A stretch of 64,000 bases of DNA from Streptomyces spiramyceticus (GTDB taxonomy: Bacteria > Actinomycetota > Actinomycetes > Streptomycetales > Streptomycetaceae). Location of the stretch: contig NZ_JARBAX010000001.1 of the NCBI RefSeq assembly GCF_028807635.1, positions 2,307,001 to 2,371,000 on the forward strand, read 5' to 3'. The position numbers were made by a program, and so were the translations under genes. The stretch's first letter is position 1; every line of letters begins with the position of its first letter. Positions 56,791 through 64,000 of the stretch are shown in pieces. The notes beneath the pieces were generated by a model. The model ran no database searches and was not told the origin of the DNA. It was given only the letters and a program-made list of their open reading frames with translations.

Positions 56791-59625
56791 CTACTTCTTG
56801 CGGCGGCGGCTGCCACCCTTCTGCGCCTTGCGCCGCTCGGCGCGAGTCATCCCGTCCGACGCGGACCGCGCAGGCCCGTCACCGTTCTCGAAGTCGCCCT
56901 CGACGACACCGCCCTCGCCGTCCACCGTGGGAGCGGAGAAGTGCAGCCGGTCGGGCCGCTGCGGAGCGTCGAGCCCCTTCGCCCGGATCTCCGGACGGGC
57001 CGCACCGGCCGGCACCGCGTCTTCCTTGGCGAGCGACGGCTTCGCGGCCCCGGCCCGATCGGCCACAGCCTGCACCGGAACTTCCTCGACCTGCTGCTCG
57101 ACCTGGACCTCCAGGTTGAACAGGTAGCCGACGGACTCTTCCTTGATGCCGTCCATCATGGCGTTGAACATGTCGAAGCCCTCGCGCTGGTACTCGACCA
57201 GCGGGTCCTTCTGGGCCATCGCACGCAGGCCGATGCCCTCCTGGAGATAGTCCATCTCGTAGAGGTGCTCACGCCACTTGCGGTCCAGGACGGACAGCAC
57301 CACGCGCCGCTCCAGCTCCCGCATGATCTCGGGGCCGAGCTGCGTCTCGCGCTCCGCGTACTGATCGTGGATGTCGTCCTTGATGGACTCGGCGATGAAC
57401 TCGGCGGTGATCCCCGCACGGTCACCCGCCGCGTCCTCCAGCTCCTCGATCGTGACCTTCACCGGGTAGAGCTGCTTGAACGCGCCCCACAGCCGGTCGA
57501 GGTCCCACTCCTCGGCGAAGCCCTCGACGGTCTCCGCCTGGATGTACGCGTCGATGGTGTCGTCCATGAAGTGACGCACCTGCTCGTGCAGGTCCTCGCC
57601 CTCGAGCACCCGGCGCCGCTCGCCGTAGATGACCTCGCGCTGCCGGTTGAGCACCTCGTCGTACTTCAGGACGTTCTTGCGCGTCTCGAAGTTCTGCTGC
57701 TCGACCTGCGACTGGGCGGACGCGATCGCCCGCGTCACCATCTTGTTCTCGATCGGTACGTCGTCCGGCACATTCGCCATCGACATCACACGCTCGACCA
57801 TCGCGGCCTTGAACAGGCGCATCAGGTCGTCGCCCAGCGACAGGTAGAAGCGGGACTCGCCCGGGTCGCCCTGACGGCCGGAACGACCGCGCAGCTGGTT
57901 GTCGATACGCCGCGACTCGTGCCGCTCCGTACCCAGCACGTAGAGCCCGCCGAGCGCCTTGACCTCTTCGAACTCCGCCTTGACCGCCAGCTCGGCCTTC
58001 TCCAGCGCGGCGGGCAGCGCAGCCGCCCACTCCTCGATGTGCTCCTCCGGGTCGAGGCCGCGCTGGCGCAGCTCCGCCTCGGCGAGGTCGTCCGGGTTGC
58101 CGCCGAGCTTGATGTCCGTACCGCGGCCGGCCATGTTCGTGGCGACGGTGACGGCGCCCTTGCGGCCGGCCTGGGCGACGATCGATGCCTCACGGTCGTG
58201 CTGCTTGGCGTTGAGGACCTCGTGCTGGACACCGCGCTTGGAGAGCTGCTGCGAGAGGTACTCGGACTTCTCGACCGAGGTGGTGCCGACCAGGATCGGC
58301 TGCCCCTTCTCGTGCTTCTCCGCGATGTCGTCGACGACCGCGGCGAACTTGGCGACCTCGGTGCGGTAGATCAGGTCCGACTGGTCGGCGCGGACCATCG
58401 GCCGGTTCGTCGGGATCGGCACGACGCCCAGCTTGTAGATCTGGTGGAACTCGGCGGCCTCGGTCATGGCCGTACCGGTCATGCCGGAGAGCTTGCCGTA
58501 GAGGCGGAAGAAGTTCTGCAGGGTGATCGTGGCGAGGGTCTGGTTCTCGTCCTTGATGTCCACCCCTTCCTTCGCCTCGATCGCCTGGTGCATGCCCTCG
58601 TTGTAGCGGCGGCCGGCGAGGATACGGCCGGTGTGCTCGTCGACGATCATGACTTCGCCGTCGATGACGACGTAGTCCTTGTCCTTCTTGAACAGTTCCT
58701 TGGCCTTGATGGCGTTGTTCAGGTACCCGACGAGCGGCGTGTTGACCGACTCGTAGAGATTGTCGATGCCCAGCCAGTCCTCGACCTTGGCGACACCGGG
58801 CTCGTGGATGGCGACGGTGCGCTTCTTCTCGTCGACCTCGTAGTCGCCGGTCTCCTCGATGCCCTTGAGCTGGTTGCCCGGCTCGCCCTTCTTGAGGCGG
58901 GTGACCAACTTGGCGAAGTCGCCGTACCACTTGGTGGCCTGGTCGGCCGGGCCGGAAATGATCAGCGGCGTACGGGCCTCGTCGACCAGGATCGAGTCGA
59001 CCTCGTCGACAATGGCGAAGTTGTGGCCGCGCTGGACAAGCTCGTCCTGGGACCACGCCATGTTGTCGCGCAGGTAGTCGAAGCCGAATTCGTTGTTCGT
59101 GCCGTACGTGATGTCGCAGTTGTACATCTCACGGCGCTGAGCGGGCGACATGTTGGCGAGAATGCAGCCGACCTCGAGGCCGAGGAATTTGTGCACCCGG
59201 CCCATCATTTCGGAGTCTCGCTCGGCCAGGTAGTCGTTCACCGTGATCAGGTGGACGCCCTTGCCTGACAGCGCGTTCAGATAGGCGGGGAGCGTACCGA
59301 CGAGGGTCTTGCCCTCACCGGTCTTCATCTCGGCGACATAACCGAGATGGAGGGCGGCGCCACCCATCATCTGGACGTCGTAATGGCGCTGACCGAGAAC
59401 ACGCTTGGCGGCCTCGCGAACGGTCGCGAATGCCTCGGGGAGCAGGTCGTCCAGGCTCTCGCCGTCGGCGTACCGCTCCTTGTACTCATCGGTGAGCGCC
59501 CGCAACTCGGCGTCGGAGAGGTTGATGAAGTCCTCTTCGATGGAGTTGACCTGGTCCGCGATGCGGTGCAGTTTGCGCAGGATCTTGCCTTCGCCTGCAC
59601 GCATGAGCTTGTTGAAGACGGACAC
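56791..59625 (-). CDS. secA: Preprotein translocase ATPase SecA
   Basis: Motor of the Sec export pathway, 944 aa. Start GTG at (M)[19 protein letters not shown] with AAGGAGACC upstream. Nucleotide domain 1 has Walker [21 protein letters not shown] and [19 protein letters not shown]2 carries [16 protein letters not shown] and [19 protein letters not shown], and the scaffold helix follows with [20 protein letters not shown]. The C-terminus ends in a basic tail ([14 protein letters not shown]) and lacks the zinc-binding CxCxS SecB-docking domain, as in other actinobacteria, which have no classical SecB partner. Monocistronic with a terminator on the far side; upstream is a divergent GNAT gene. 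Confidence 0.98.
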   Translation of the reverse strand: MSVFNKLMRAGEGKILRKLHRIADQVNSIEEDFINLSDAELRALTDEYKERYADGESLDDLLPEAFATVREAAKRVLGQRHYDVQMMGGAALHLGYVAEMKTGEGKTLVGTLPAYLNALSGKGVHLITVNDYLAERDSEMMGRVHKFLGLEVGCILANMSPAQRREMYNCDITYGTNNEFGFDYLRDNMAWSQDELVQRGHNFAIVDEVDSILVDEARTPLIISGPADQATKWYGDFAKLVTRLKKGEPGNQLKGIEETGDYEVDEKKRTVAIHEPGVAKVEDWLGIDNLYESVNTPLVGYLNNAIKAKELFKKDKDYVVIDGEVMIVDEHTGRILAGRRYNEGMHQAIEAKEGVDIKDENQTLATITLQNFFRLYGKLSGMTGTAMTEAAEFHQIYKLGVVPIPTNRPMVRADQSDLIYRTEVAKFAAVVDDIAEKHEKGQPILVGTTSVEKSEYLSQQLSKRGVQHEVLNAKQHDREASIVAQAGRKGAVTVATNMAGRGTDIKLGGNPDDLAEAELRQRGLDPEEHIEEWAAALPAALEKAELAVKAEFEEVKALGGLYVLGTERHESRRIDNQLRGRSGRQGDPGESRFYLSLGDDLMRLFKAAMVERVMSMANVPDDVPIENKMVTRAIASAQSQVEQQNFETRKNVLKYDEVLNRQREVIYGERRRVLEGEDLHEQVRHFMDDTIDAYIQAETVEGFAEEWDLDRLWGAFKQLYPVKVTIEELEDAAGDRAGITAEFIAESIKDDIHDQYAERETQLGPEIMRELERRVVLSVLDRKWREHLYEMDYLQEGIGLRAMAQKDPLVEYQREGFDMFNAMMDGIKEESVGYLFNLEVQVEQQVEEVPVQAVADRAGAAKPSLAKEDAVPAGAARPEIRAKGLDAPQRPDRLHFSAPTVDGEGGVVEGDFENGDGPARSASDGMTRAERRKAQKGGSRRRKK

Positions 59626-59866
59626 TGAGGCTGGTCTCCTTGCCGGTCGGGCCTGTGCACTGGGTCGTGTATGGACGCTGGCGCGGGCACGGCAGGTGGG
59701 CCCCACCGCAACGGCCATCGTAAGCGAGGACCCCGCCGCGCCGGGAGGTCCGCCGGTATGAAGGCCCACTGTCACCCGCAATGAGAACGGACAGGGAGCC
59801 CGGAAGGTGCCGGGCCATCCCGAAAAGGTCTGGCGCCCACGACCCCGCCGAGCCGAGAATCGGCCG

Positions 59867-60451
59867 ATGGATCCCGTATTCCTCACCACCGAGCGTCTGC
59901 TGCTGCGCCCCTTCGAGCCGGCCGACACCGACGCCGTCTTCCTGGCCTGCCAGGACTCCGAGATCCAGCGCTGGACTACGATCCCCTCGCCGTACGAACT
60001 CGATCACGCCGACATGTTCGTCGCCCACATCGTGCCTGACGGCTGGCGTGACGACACCGGCTACAACTTCGCGGTGCTCACCCGCAGCGGCGGGGAGCTC
60101 GTGGCGGCGATGTCCGCGATCCGGCGCGGCGAGGGCAGAGCGGAGATCGGCTTCTGGGCGGCGAAGCCGCACCGCGGCCGCGGCTACGTCACGGAGGCGG
60201 CGGGGGCCGTCGCCCACTGGGCCTTCACCACGGCGGGCGTGGAACGCCTGGAGTGGCGGGCCGAGGTCGGCAACAGCGCGTCGCGCGCGGTGGCCGAGAA
60301 GACCGGTTTCGTCATCGAGGGCACGCAGCGCTCCGGCATCCTGAACAAGGGCGTCCGCCGCGACAGCTGGACCGGCGCACTGCTGCCGTCCGACCTCGGA
60401 CTGCCCGCCACACATCAGTACCAGCCCGGCGAACCTGCCGACCGGACCTGA
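59867..60451 (+). CDS. GNAT family N-acetyltransferase (RimJ/RimL-like)
   Basis: 194 aa, start [20 protein letters not shown] with family features beginning at once. Core: [40 protein letters not shown] (acetyl-CoA-binding beta-bulge), [21 protein letters not shown] and [16 protein letters not shown]. It acetylates a small amine or a protein N-terminus, substrate unknown. The short Pro-rich C-terminus is extra. It is 51 bp from the following YcaQ-like gene and could share a transcript. Confidence 0.9.
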   Translation: MDPVFLTTERLLLRPFEPADTDAVFLACQDSEIQRWTTIPSPYELDHADMFVAHIVPDGWRDDTGYNFAVLTRSGGELVAAMSAIRRGEGRAEIGFWAAKPHRGRGYVTEAAGAVAHWAFTTAGVERLEWRAEVGNSASRAVAEKTGFVIEGTQRSGILNKGVRRDSWTGALLPSDLGLPATHQYQPGEPADRT

Positions 60452-60501
60452 ATCCCGGCAGCTCAGGGCCTGTTGTCAGTGGCGGCACTTAGGCTGCGGA
60501 C

Positions 60502-61674
60502 ATGACCAGTCTGCTGCCGCCAACGACCTCCCTGTCCGCCGACGAAGCACGCAGGATCGCCCTGCGGGCCCAGGGATTCCTGGGCGCCCCGGACCGGCGG
60601 GGCGGGGTGCGCGGCGTGCTGCGGCACCTGGGCGCGGTGCAGCTCGACACCATTTCCGTACTGGCCCGCTCGCACGAGCTGATCCCGTACGCCCGCCTCG
60701 GCGCCGTAGGCCGCAAAACGGTGGACGATGCCTACTGGACGGACAGCCACGCCTTCGAATACTGGTCGCACGCCGCCTGCATCCTGCCCATCGAGGAGTG
60801 GCCGCACTTCGCCTTCCGCCGCCGCGCCTACCGCGACCGCCCGCACTGGCACCACGACCTCCCGGACGGCGCGTACGACGCGGTGATCAAGCAGCTGCGC
60901 GCCGAAGGCCCGCTGACCGCGACCGAGTTGGGCGGCGCGAAGAACGGCGGGGAGTGGTGGGACTGGTCGGTGTCGAAGGTGGCCGTCGAGCGGGCGCTGA
61001 TGTACGGCGAGGTGGTCTGCACCCAGCGGCGCAGCTGGAAGCGGGTCTACGACCTCGCCGAACGCGCGGTGCCCGATGCTGTCTATCACGACGAGCTGGA
61101 CGACACCGAGTGCCTGCGCCGCCTGGTCCGGCTGGCCGGGCAGTCCCTCGGCGTCGGCACCCGCGCCGACATCGCGGACTACCACCGCCTCAAGGGCGAG
61201 CAGGTCGACGCCGTGATCGCCGACTCGGGGCTGGTCCCGGTCGAGGTGGAGGGCTGGGCCAAGACGGCGTGGGCCGATCCCAATGCGCTGGCGGCCGCAC
61301 CCCGCGGCCGTCACCGCACGACCCTGCTGTCGCCCTTCGACTCGCTCATCTGGGACCGCCCCCGCGCGGAGCGGATCTTCGGCTTCACGCACCGCCTGGA
61401 GGCCTACGTCCCCAAACCGAAGCGGATACACGGGTACTTCGCGATGCCGCTGCTGGCGGGCGGGCGGCTGCTGGGCCGCGTCGACCCGGCGCGCGAGGGC
61501 AAGACTCTGGTGGCTCGCCAGGTCTCGCTGGAGAACCGGAAGGCGGTCCTGCCGATGGCGCAGGCACTGGTCGAAGCGGCGGAGTGGGTCGGCTGCAGCA
61601 ACGTACGGCTGGAGCGTGTCGACGCCCCGGAGCTGCGCGAGCCGCTGACGGCCGAACTGGCCCGCCTCGGCTGA
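60502..61674 (+). CDS. YcaQ-like DNA glycosylase (HTH_42 family)
   Basis: 390 aa winged-helix protein of the family to which the DNA-repair enzymes AlkZ and YcaQ (AlkX) belong; these unhook interstrand cross-links and excise bulky N-alkylated bases. Near residue 45 it has AVQLDTISVLARSHELIPY, in which the QLD triad fits the Q-hydrophobic-D catalytic motif of the YcaQ subgroup rather than the QxQ of the AlkZ subgroup. Other family blocks are LSPFDSLIWDRPRAERIFGF, YVPKPKRIHGYFAMPLL and GGRLLGRVDPAREGKTL. A broad housekeeping repair role is likely; no toxin biosynthesis cluster lies near. Start MTSLLPPTTS. Confidence 0.87.
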   Translation: MTSLLPPTTSLSADEARRIALRAQGFLGAPDRRGGVRGVLRHLGAVQLDTISVLARSHELIPYARLGAVGRKTVDDAYWTDSHAFEYWSHAACILPIEEWPHFAFRRRAYRDRPHWHHDLPDGAYDAVIKQLRAEGPLTATELGGAKNGGEWWDWSVSKVAVERALMYGEVVCTQRRSWKRVYDLAERAVPDAVYHDELDDTECLRRLVRLAGQSLGVGTRADIADYHRLKGEQVDAVIADSGLVPVEVEGWAKTAWADPNALAAAPRGRHRTTLLSPFDSLIWDRPRAERIFGFTHRLEAYVPKPKRIHGYFAMPLLAGGRLLGRVDPAREGKTLVARQVSLENRKAVLPMAQALVEAAEWVGCSNVRLERVDAPELREPLTAELARLG

Positions 61675-61707
61675 GCCACCTCACCCGACCCGCTTGCCCG
61701 GCCCGCC

Positions 61708-62469
61708 TCATCTGATTTCGAGGATCTTCTCCCGCATCGCGTAGACCACGGCTTCCATCCTGGAGTGCAGCTGCAGCTTCTCCAGGATGTTCCGGACGTG
61801 GTTCTTCACGGTGTTCTCGGAGATGAACAATTCCTTGGCGATGTCACGGTTGTTCATCCCGGTCGCGACCAGCTTGAGGACCTCCAGCTCGCGCTCGGTC
61901 AAGCGCGGCGCGGGGACGAGTCTGCGCTCGTCGGTGCGCTGGATCATCGACTTGAACTCGGTGAGGAGCTTGGACGCCATCGACGGGCTGATCTGCGATT
62001 GGCCGTCCGCCACGGCCCGGATCGCGGTGGCCACCTCGTCGGTCGAAATCTCCTTGAGGAGATATCCCGTGGCGCCGGCCTTGATCGCGTCGTAGAGATC
62101 CGCTTCCTCGTCGCTGATCGTCAGCATGATGATCTTCGCGCTGGGGGCGACTTCCTTGATCGAGGTGCATGCCTCGATGCCACCGCGCTTGGGCATCCGT
62201 ACGTCCATCAGCACGATGTCGGGCAGCAGGTCGGCCGCCTTGTCCACCGCCTCTGCCCCGTCACCGGCTTCCCCGACGACCTGGATGTCCTCTTCCTGCG
62301 CGAGAACGATTTCAAGCCCCCGGCGGAAAAGCGCGTGATCGTCGACGACGAGGACCCGGATGGGCTCCTTGCGCGACCCGCCATTGTCCGTGCCGATACC
62401 GGCAACGCCGACACAGTCGGCGTCTTCCCCGTCGGTCTCGTCGTGCACCGGCCCGAAGCTGTCCGCCAT
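61708..62469 (-). CDS. NarL/FixJ-type response regulator (orphan)
   Basis: 253 aa. An Asp/Gly-rich N-terminal ~45 residues precede the receiver domain ([20 protein letters not shown], phospho-acceptor in [17 protein letters not shown] switch threonine and GYLLKEIS lysine), and a LuxR-type HTH domain ends it ([37 protein letters not shown]). Start ATG at [10 protein letters not shown] after GGGGGAGGAACG, an excellent ribosome site. No histidine kinase gene adjoins. Convergent with the YcaQ-like gene. Targets unknown. Confidence 0.93.
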   Translation of the reverse strand: MADSFGPVHDETDGEDADCVGVAGIGTDNGGSRKEPIRVLVVDDHALFRRGLEIVLAQEEDIQVVGEAGDGAEAVDKAADLLPDIVLMDVRMPKRGGIEACTSIKEVAPSAKIIMLTISDEEADLYDAIKAGATGYLLKEISTDEVATAIRAVADGQSQISPSMASKLLTEFKSMIQRTDERRLVPAPRLTERELEVLKLVATGMNNRDIAKELFISENTVKNHVRNILEKLQLHSRMEAVVYAMREKILEIR

Positions 62470-62600
62470 CGTTCCTCCCCCTGAAGGCCGTGGCCCTAAA
62501 TTCATGAGCTGTGCCAACCCCAGTCCGTAGAGCACCGATTGGCCTGCGACGCCATGATTTCATGCCCCGACGGCAGAGCGGTGATCCTCTGGTCGCACGA

Positions 62601-62639
62601 TGGTGCCCCTGGGGGCGCACAGGCGCTCCAGGGGCACCA
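62601..62639 (-). terminator. Terminator after hpf
   Basis: Perfect 12-bp stem TGGTGCCCCTGG / CCAGGGGCACCA with an inner GCGC/GCGC pair, about 50 bp beyond the hpf stop. Confidence 0.85.
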
Positions 62640-62690
62640 CGACAAGTGGTACGGCGCGCTGGCCACGTTTGTTCAGCGCGTCCGGCGGGA

Positions 62691-63380
62691 TCACCCGCCG
62701 AGTGCACCGCCCGCGCCGCCCACCTCTGACTCGGCGAGGGGGTCGGTCGTCAGGTGGATGACACCGTAGTCGTAAGCGTGCCGCCGGTAGACGACACTGG
62801 GCTCCTTCGTCTCGGCGTCGACGAAGAGGTAGAAGTCGTGCCCGACGAGCTCCATCTCGTAGAGCGCCTGGTCGAGCGACATCGGTGCTGCGACGTGTGT
62901 CTTCTCGCGCACCACCAGCGGTCCCTCGCCCTGCACTTCGAGCGAGCCGATCCTGGTGGTGGGGATGGTTGCGGGCGCCTCCTCGGCGACGAGCTGGCCG
63001 TTCCCGTTGAGGGGTGCCGCGCCCGGCACCGTCGCACCGACCGCGGCGGCCGGCAGTCGGCCGTTGCCACGGCGGGTGTGGCGCTTGTCGTGCTGCTTGC
63101 GCATCCGCGCCTCCAGCTTGCCCGTAGCCAGGTCCAGCGCTGCGTACGGGTCACCGGCCGACGCCTCGGCCCGGATCACCGGGCCACGGGAGTGAAGCGT
63201 GATCTCCACACGGTCGGAACGGTCGGCCTGCCGCGGGTTGGGCTCCTTGGACACCTCGACGTCCAGGCTGATCACCTTGCCGTCGATCTTCTGGATCTTT
63301 TCCAGGTTCAGCTTCTCGGCCACGTGCTTGCGGAACCTCTCGGGCACCTCGGTCTTGCGGCCCTTGACGACGATGTCCAC
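62691..63380 (-). CDS. hpf: Ribosome hibernation promoting factor, long form
   Basis: 229 aa, start GTG at (M)DIVVKGRKTEVPERFRKHV with GGAG six bases upstream. The N-terminal S30AE/YfiA domain (~1-105) with a basic surface (MRKQHDKRHTRRGNG) binds the decoding centre and stops translation. A Pro/Ala/Gly linker leads to the C-terminal dimerisation domain (PMSLDQALYEMELVGHDFYL, YRRHAYDYGVIHLTTDPLA) that joins two 70S ribosomes into inactive 100S dimers. This is the long form found in most bacteria outside the gamma-proteobacteria. In Streptomyces such genes respond to stress. Two palindromes lie in the leader just upstream. Confidence 0.95.
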   Translation of the reverse strand: MDIVVKGRKTEVPERFRKHVAEKLNLEKIQKIDGKVISLDVEVSKEPNPRQADRSDRVEITLHSRGPVIRAEASAGDPYAALDLATGKLEARMRKQHDKRHTRRGNGRLPAAAVGATVPGAAPLNGNGQLVAEEAPATIPTTRIGSLEVQGEGPLVVREKTHVAAPMSLDQALYEMELVGHDFYLFVDAETKEPSVVYRRHAYDYGVIHLTTDPLAESEVGGAGGALGG

Positions 63381-63402
63381 GCAGAACTCCGTTCCCGGAT
63401 CA

Positions 63403-63462
63403 CTCCGCTTCAGCGGCGGAGCATCTCCCTCTTGCACCAGGTTCCGGTGAGCACCGGAACCT
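63403..63462 (-). promoter_or_regulatory. Paired palindromes in the hpf leader
   Basis: A stem CTCCGCT / AGCGG(c)GGAG with one bulge (63403-63421) lies ~25 bp before the hpf start. Next to it, at 63439-63462, is an exact 24-bp palindrome AGGTTCCGGTG-AG-CACCGGAACCT. They could be a regulator-binding operator, or stacked hairpins controlling translation or transcript stability. Confidence 0.5.
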
Positions 63463-63519
63463 CGGACTTGGCGACTTTCACCTCCTCCTCCCCAGTCGAC
63501 AAGATCCCCACCCCATCGA

Positions 63520-63546
63520 CTTCGGGCTGAAGGGAAAAGCCCGAAG
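63520..63546 (-). terminator. Putative terminator after comF
   Basis: Perfect 9-bp stem CTTCGGGCT / AGCCCGAAG with a 9-nt loop, about 150 bp beyond the comF stop. Confidence 0.55.
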
Positions 63547-63695
63547 CACAGCCGTCCAATAAGTGAGGCACAGGGTCTGCCTTTCCTCACAACCGAACAT
63601 AGCTCGCCCGGACGCTTGTCGGCACCCGCTACCGCCACGTACCTCCGTTCAGGTGCTTTTCCCGTCTTACCACCAGCAACGATCCAAGTTCCAGG

Positions 63696-64000
63696 TCAGT
63701 TCCGGTTTATTTCGAACGCCGGCGAAGGCGCCGCGACAACAGCCGCGCTCAGCTGTCCGAATCCGCGAAACAGCTGTTCGTCGGTGGCACGCAGTGCACG
63801 AGATGCCTCTACGAGCGAAGCGCCCGTCGTCATGAGATCGTCCACCAGCACCACTCTGCCGCCCTCCAGCAACCGACGACCGCCGGCCGCGACCTCCAGA
63901 GCCCCGGCCAGATTCGCCAGCCGCTCACGGGCACCCAGGCCCGACTGGTCGACCACCGCACGCCGCTGCCGCAGCACGGCGAGCACCCGCGCGGGAACCC
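63696..64000 (-). CDS. ComF family phosphoribosyltransferase-like protein (partial)
   Basis: The C-terminal 100 codons are in the window; the start is beyond the right edge. LLEGGRVVLVDDLMTTGASL is the PRPP-binding loop of the phosphoribosyltransferase fold (D-D-x-x-T-T-G-A-S), preceded by RQRRAVVDQSGLGARERLAN, typical of ComF. In naturally competent bacteria ComF assists uptake of single-stranded DNA; in Streptomyces its role is untested. It is in the same direction as hpf, the conserved order in this genus. Confidence 0.85.
   Translation of the reverse strand, partial: VPARVLAVLRQRRAVVDQSGLGARERLANLAGALEVAAGGRRLLEGGRVVLVDDLMTTGASLVEASRALRATDEQLFRGFGQLSAAVVAAPSPAFEINRN

Larger units (their letters stand above)
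63381..63695. other. 315-bp region between hpf and comF
   Basis: No gene. It contains the two hpf leader palindromes (63403-63462), the putative comF terminator (63520-63546) and a GTGAGG/CCTCAC dyad at 63563-63590. The hpf promoter must lie within it. Confidence 0.6.

Noticed and set aside
62511..62769. Small plus-strand frames between the response regulator and hpf
   Set aside because: They run through the hpf terminator hairpin, have weak ribosome sites and no recognisable protein features.

Overview
The window is a stretch of Streptomyces chromosome. The evidence is very high GC, frequent GTG starts, long runs of ATGA/GTGA start-stop overlaps, and gene content and order matching the conserved core of the genus: murA–hupA–malic enzyme, sigU–rsuA, nnaR–narK, matAB, ssrA–smpB–ftsXE, prfB, pkaB–pkaA, NAD-glutamate dehydrogenase, secA, hpf–comF. 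No prophage, CRISPR array, rRNA, ordinary tRNA or large biosynthetic cluster was seen.

Layout. 1–4.6 kb: a translationally coupled molybdenum hydroxylase operon (minus strand; FAD, 2Fe-2S and Mo subunits, the last cut by the window edge). 4.8–7.5 kb: GH20 hexosaminidase, DUF3039 and YqgE/AlgH genes. 7.8–11.5 kb: a MurA-type enolpyruvyl transferase, a tiny membrane ORF, HU protein and an ACT-malic enzyme. 11.9–16.4 kb: a HelD-type RNA polymerase-associated ATPase, an ECF sigma/anti-sigma pair (SigU/RsuA-like) and a CGNR regulator. 16.6–19.2 kb: nitrate genes nnaR and narK. 19.3–23.6 kb: the mat exopolysaccharide locus (MatA, the deacetylase–synthase MatB, and a coupled acyltransferase). 23.8–26.6 kb: divergent LysR/MFS pair and an unknown gene. 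26.7–30.5 kb: trans-translation (tmRNA, SmpB), an S41 protease and FtsEX. 30.8–32.2 kb: a small zinc-ribbon membrane protein, a 226-bp MITE-like element and a sortase substrate with an Asp-Pro minisatellite. 32.5–36.8 kb: RF2 and the Ser/Thr kinases PkaB and PkaA. 37.2–40.8 kb: an orphan FHA/EssC-like ATPase. 41–44.7 kb: a sugar ABC importer without its ATPase. 44.8–48.3 kb: a GT2–TagF fusion and a GT87-like mannosyltransferase. 48.4–53.4 kb: the giant NAD-glutamate dehydrogenase. 53.9–64 kb: DJ-1/PfpI, HAD, DUF6912, Rv3235-family, SecA, GNAT, YcaQ-like, response regulator, HPF and a partial ComF gene.

The genes fall into working groups. MatA, MatB and the acyltransferase form an envelope polysaccharide cassette. 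tmRNA with SmpB rescues ribosomes, next to RF2, and HPF hibernates them. NnaR and NarK handle nitrate, and the glutamate dehydrogenase handles glutamate. FtsEX, the MurA-like enzyme, the TagF-like fusion and SecA serve wall and export. PkaA/PkaB and the divergent FHA protein are a plausible phosphothreonine signalling pair.

The observations most worth following up are the single-ATPase EssC-like FHA protein whose Walker A lysine is arginine; the Asp-Pro repeat sortase substrate; the hexapeptide repeats in MatA; the ~165-residue insertion in an ABC permease; the Fe-S subunit with a ~275-residue Trp-motif extension beside a Mo subunit lacking the usual catalytic glutamate; and paired palindromes in the hpf leader. 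All family assignments are by eye from protein motifs; no database search was possible.
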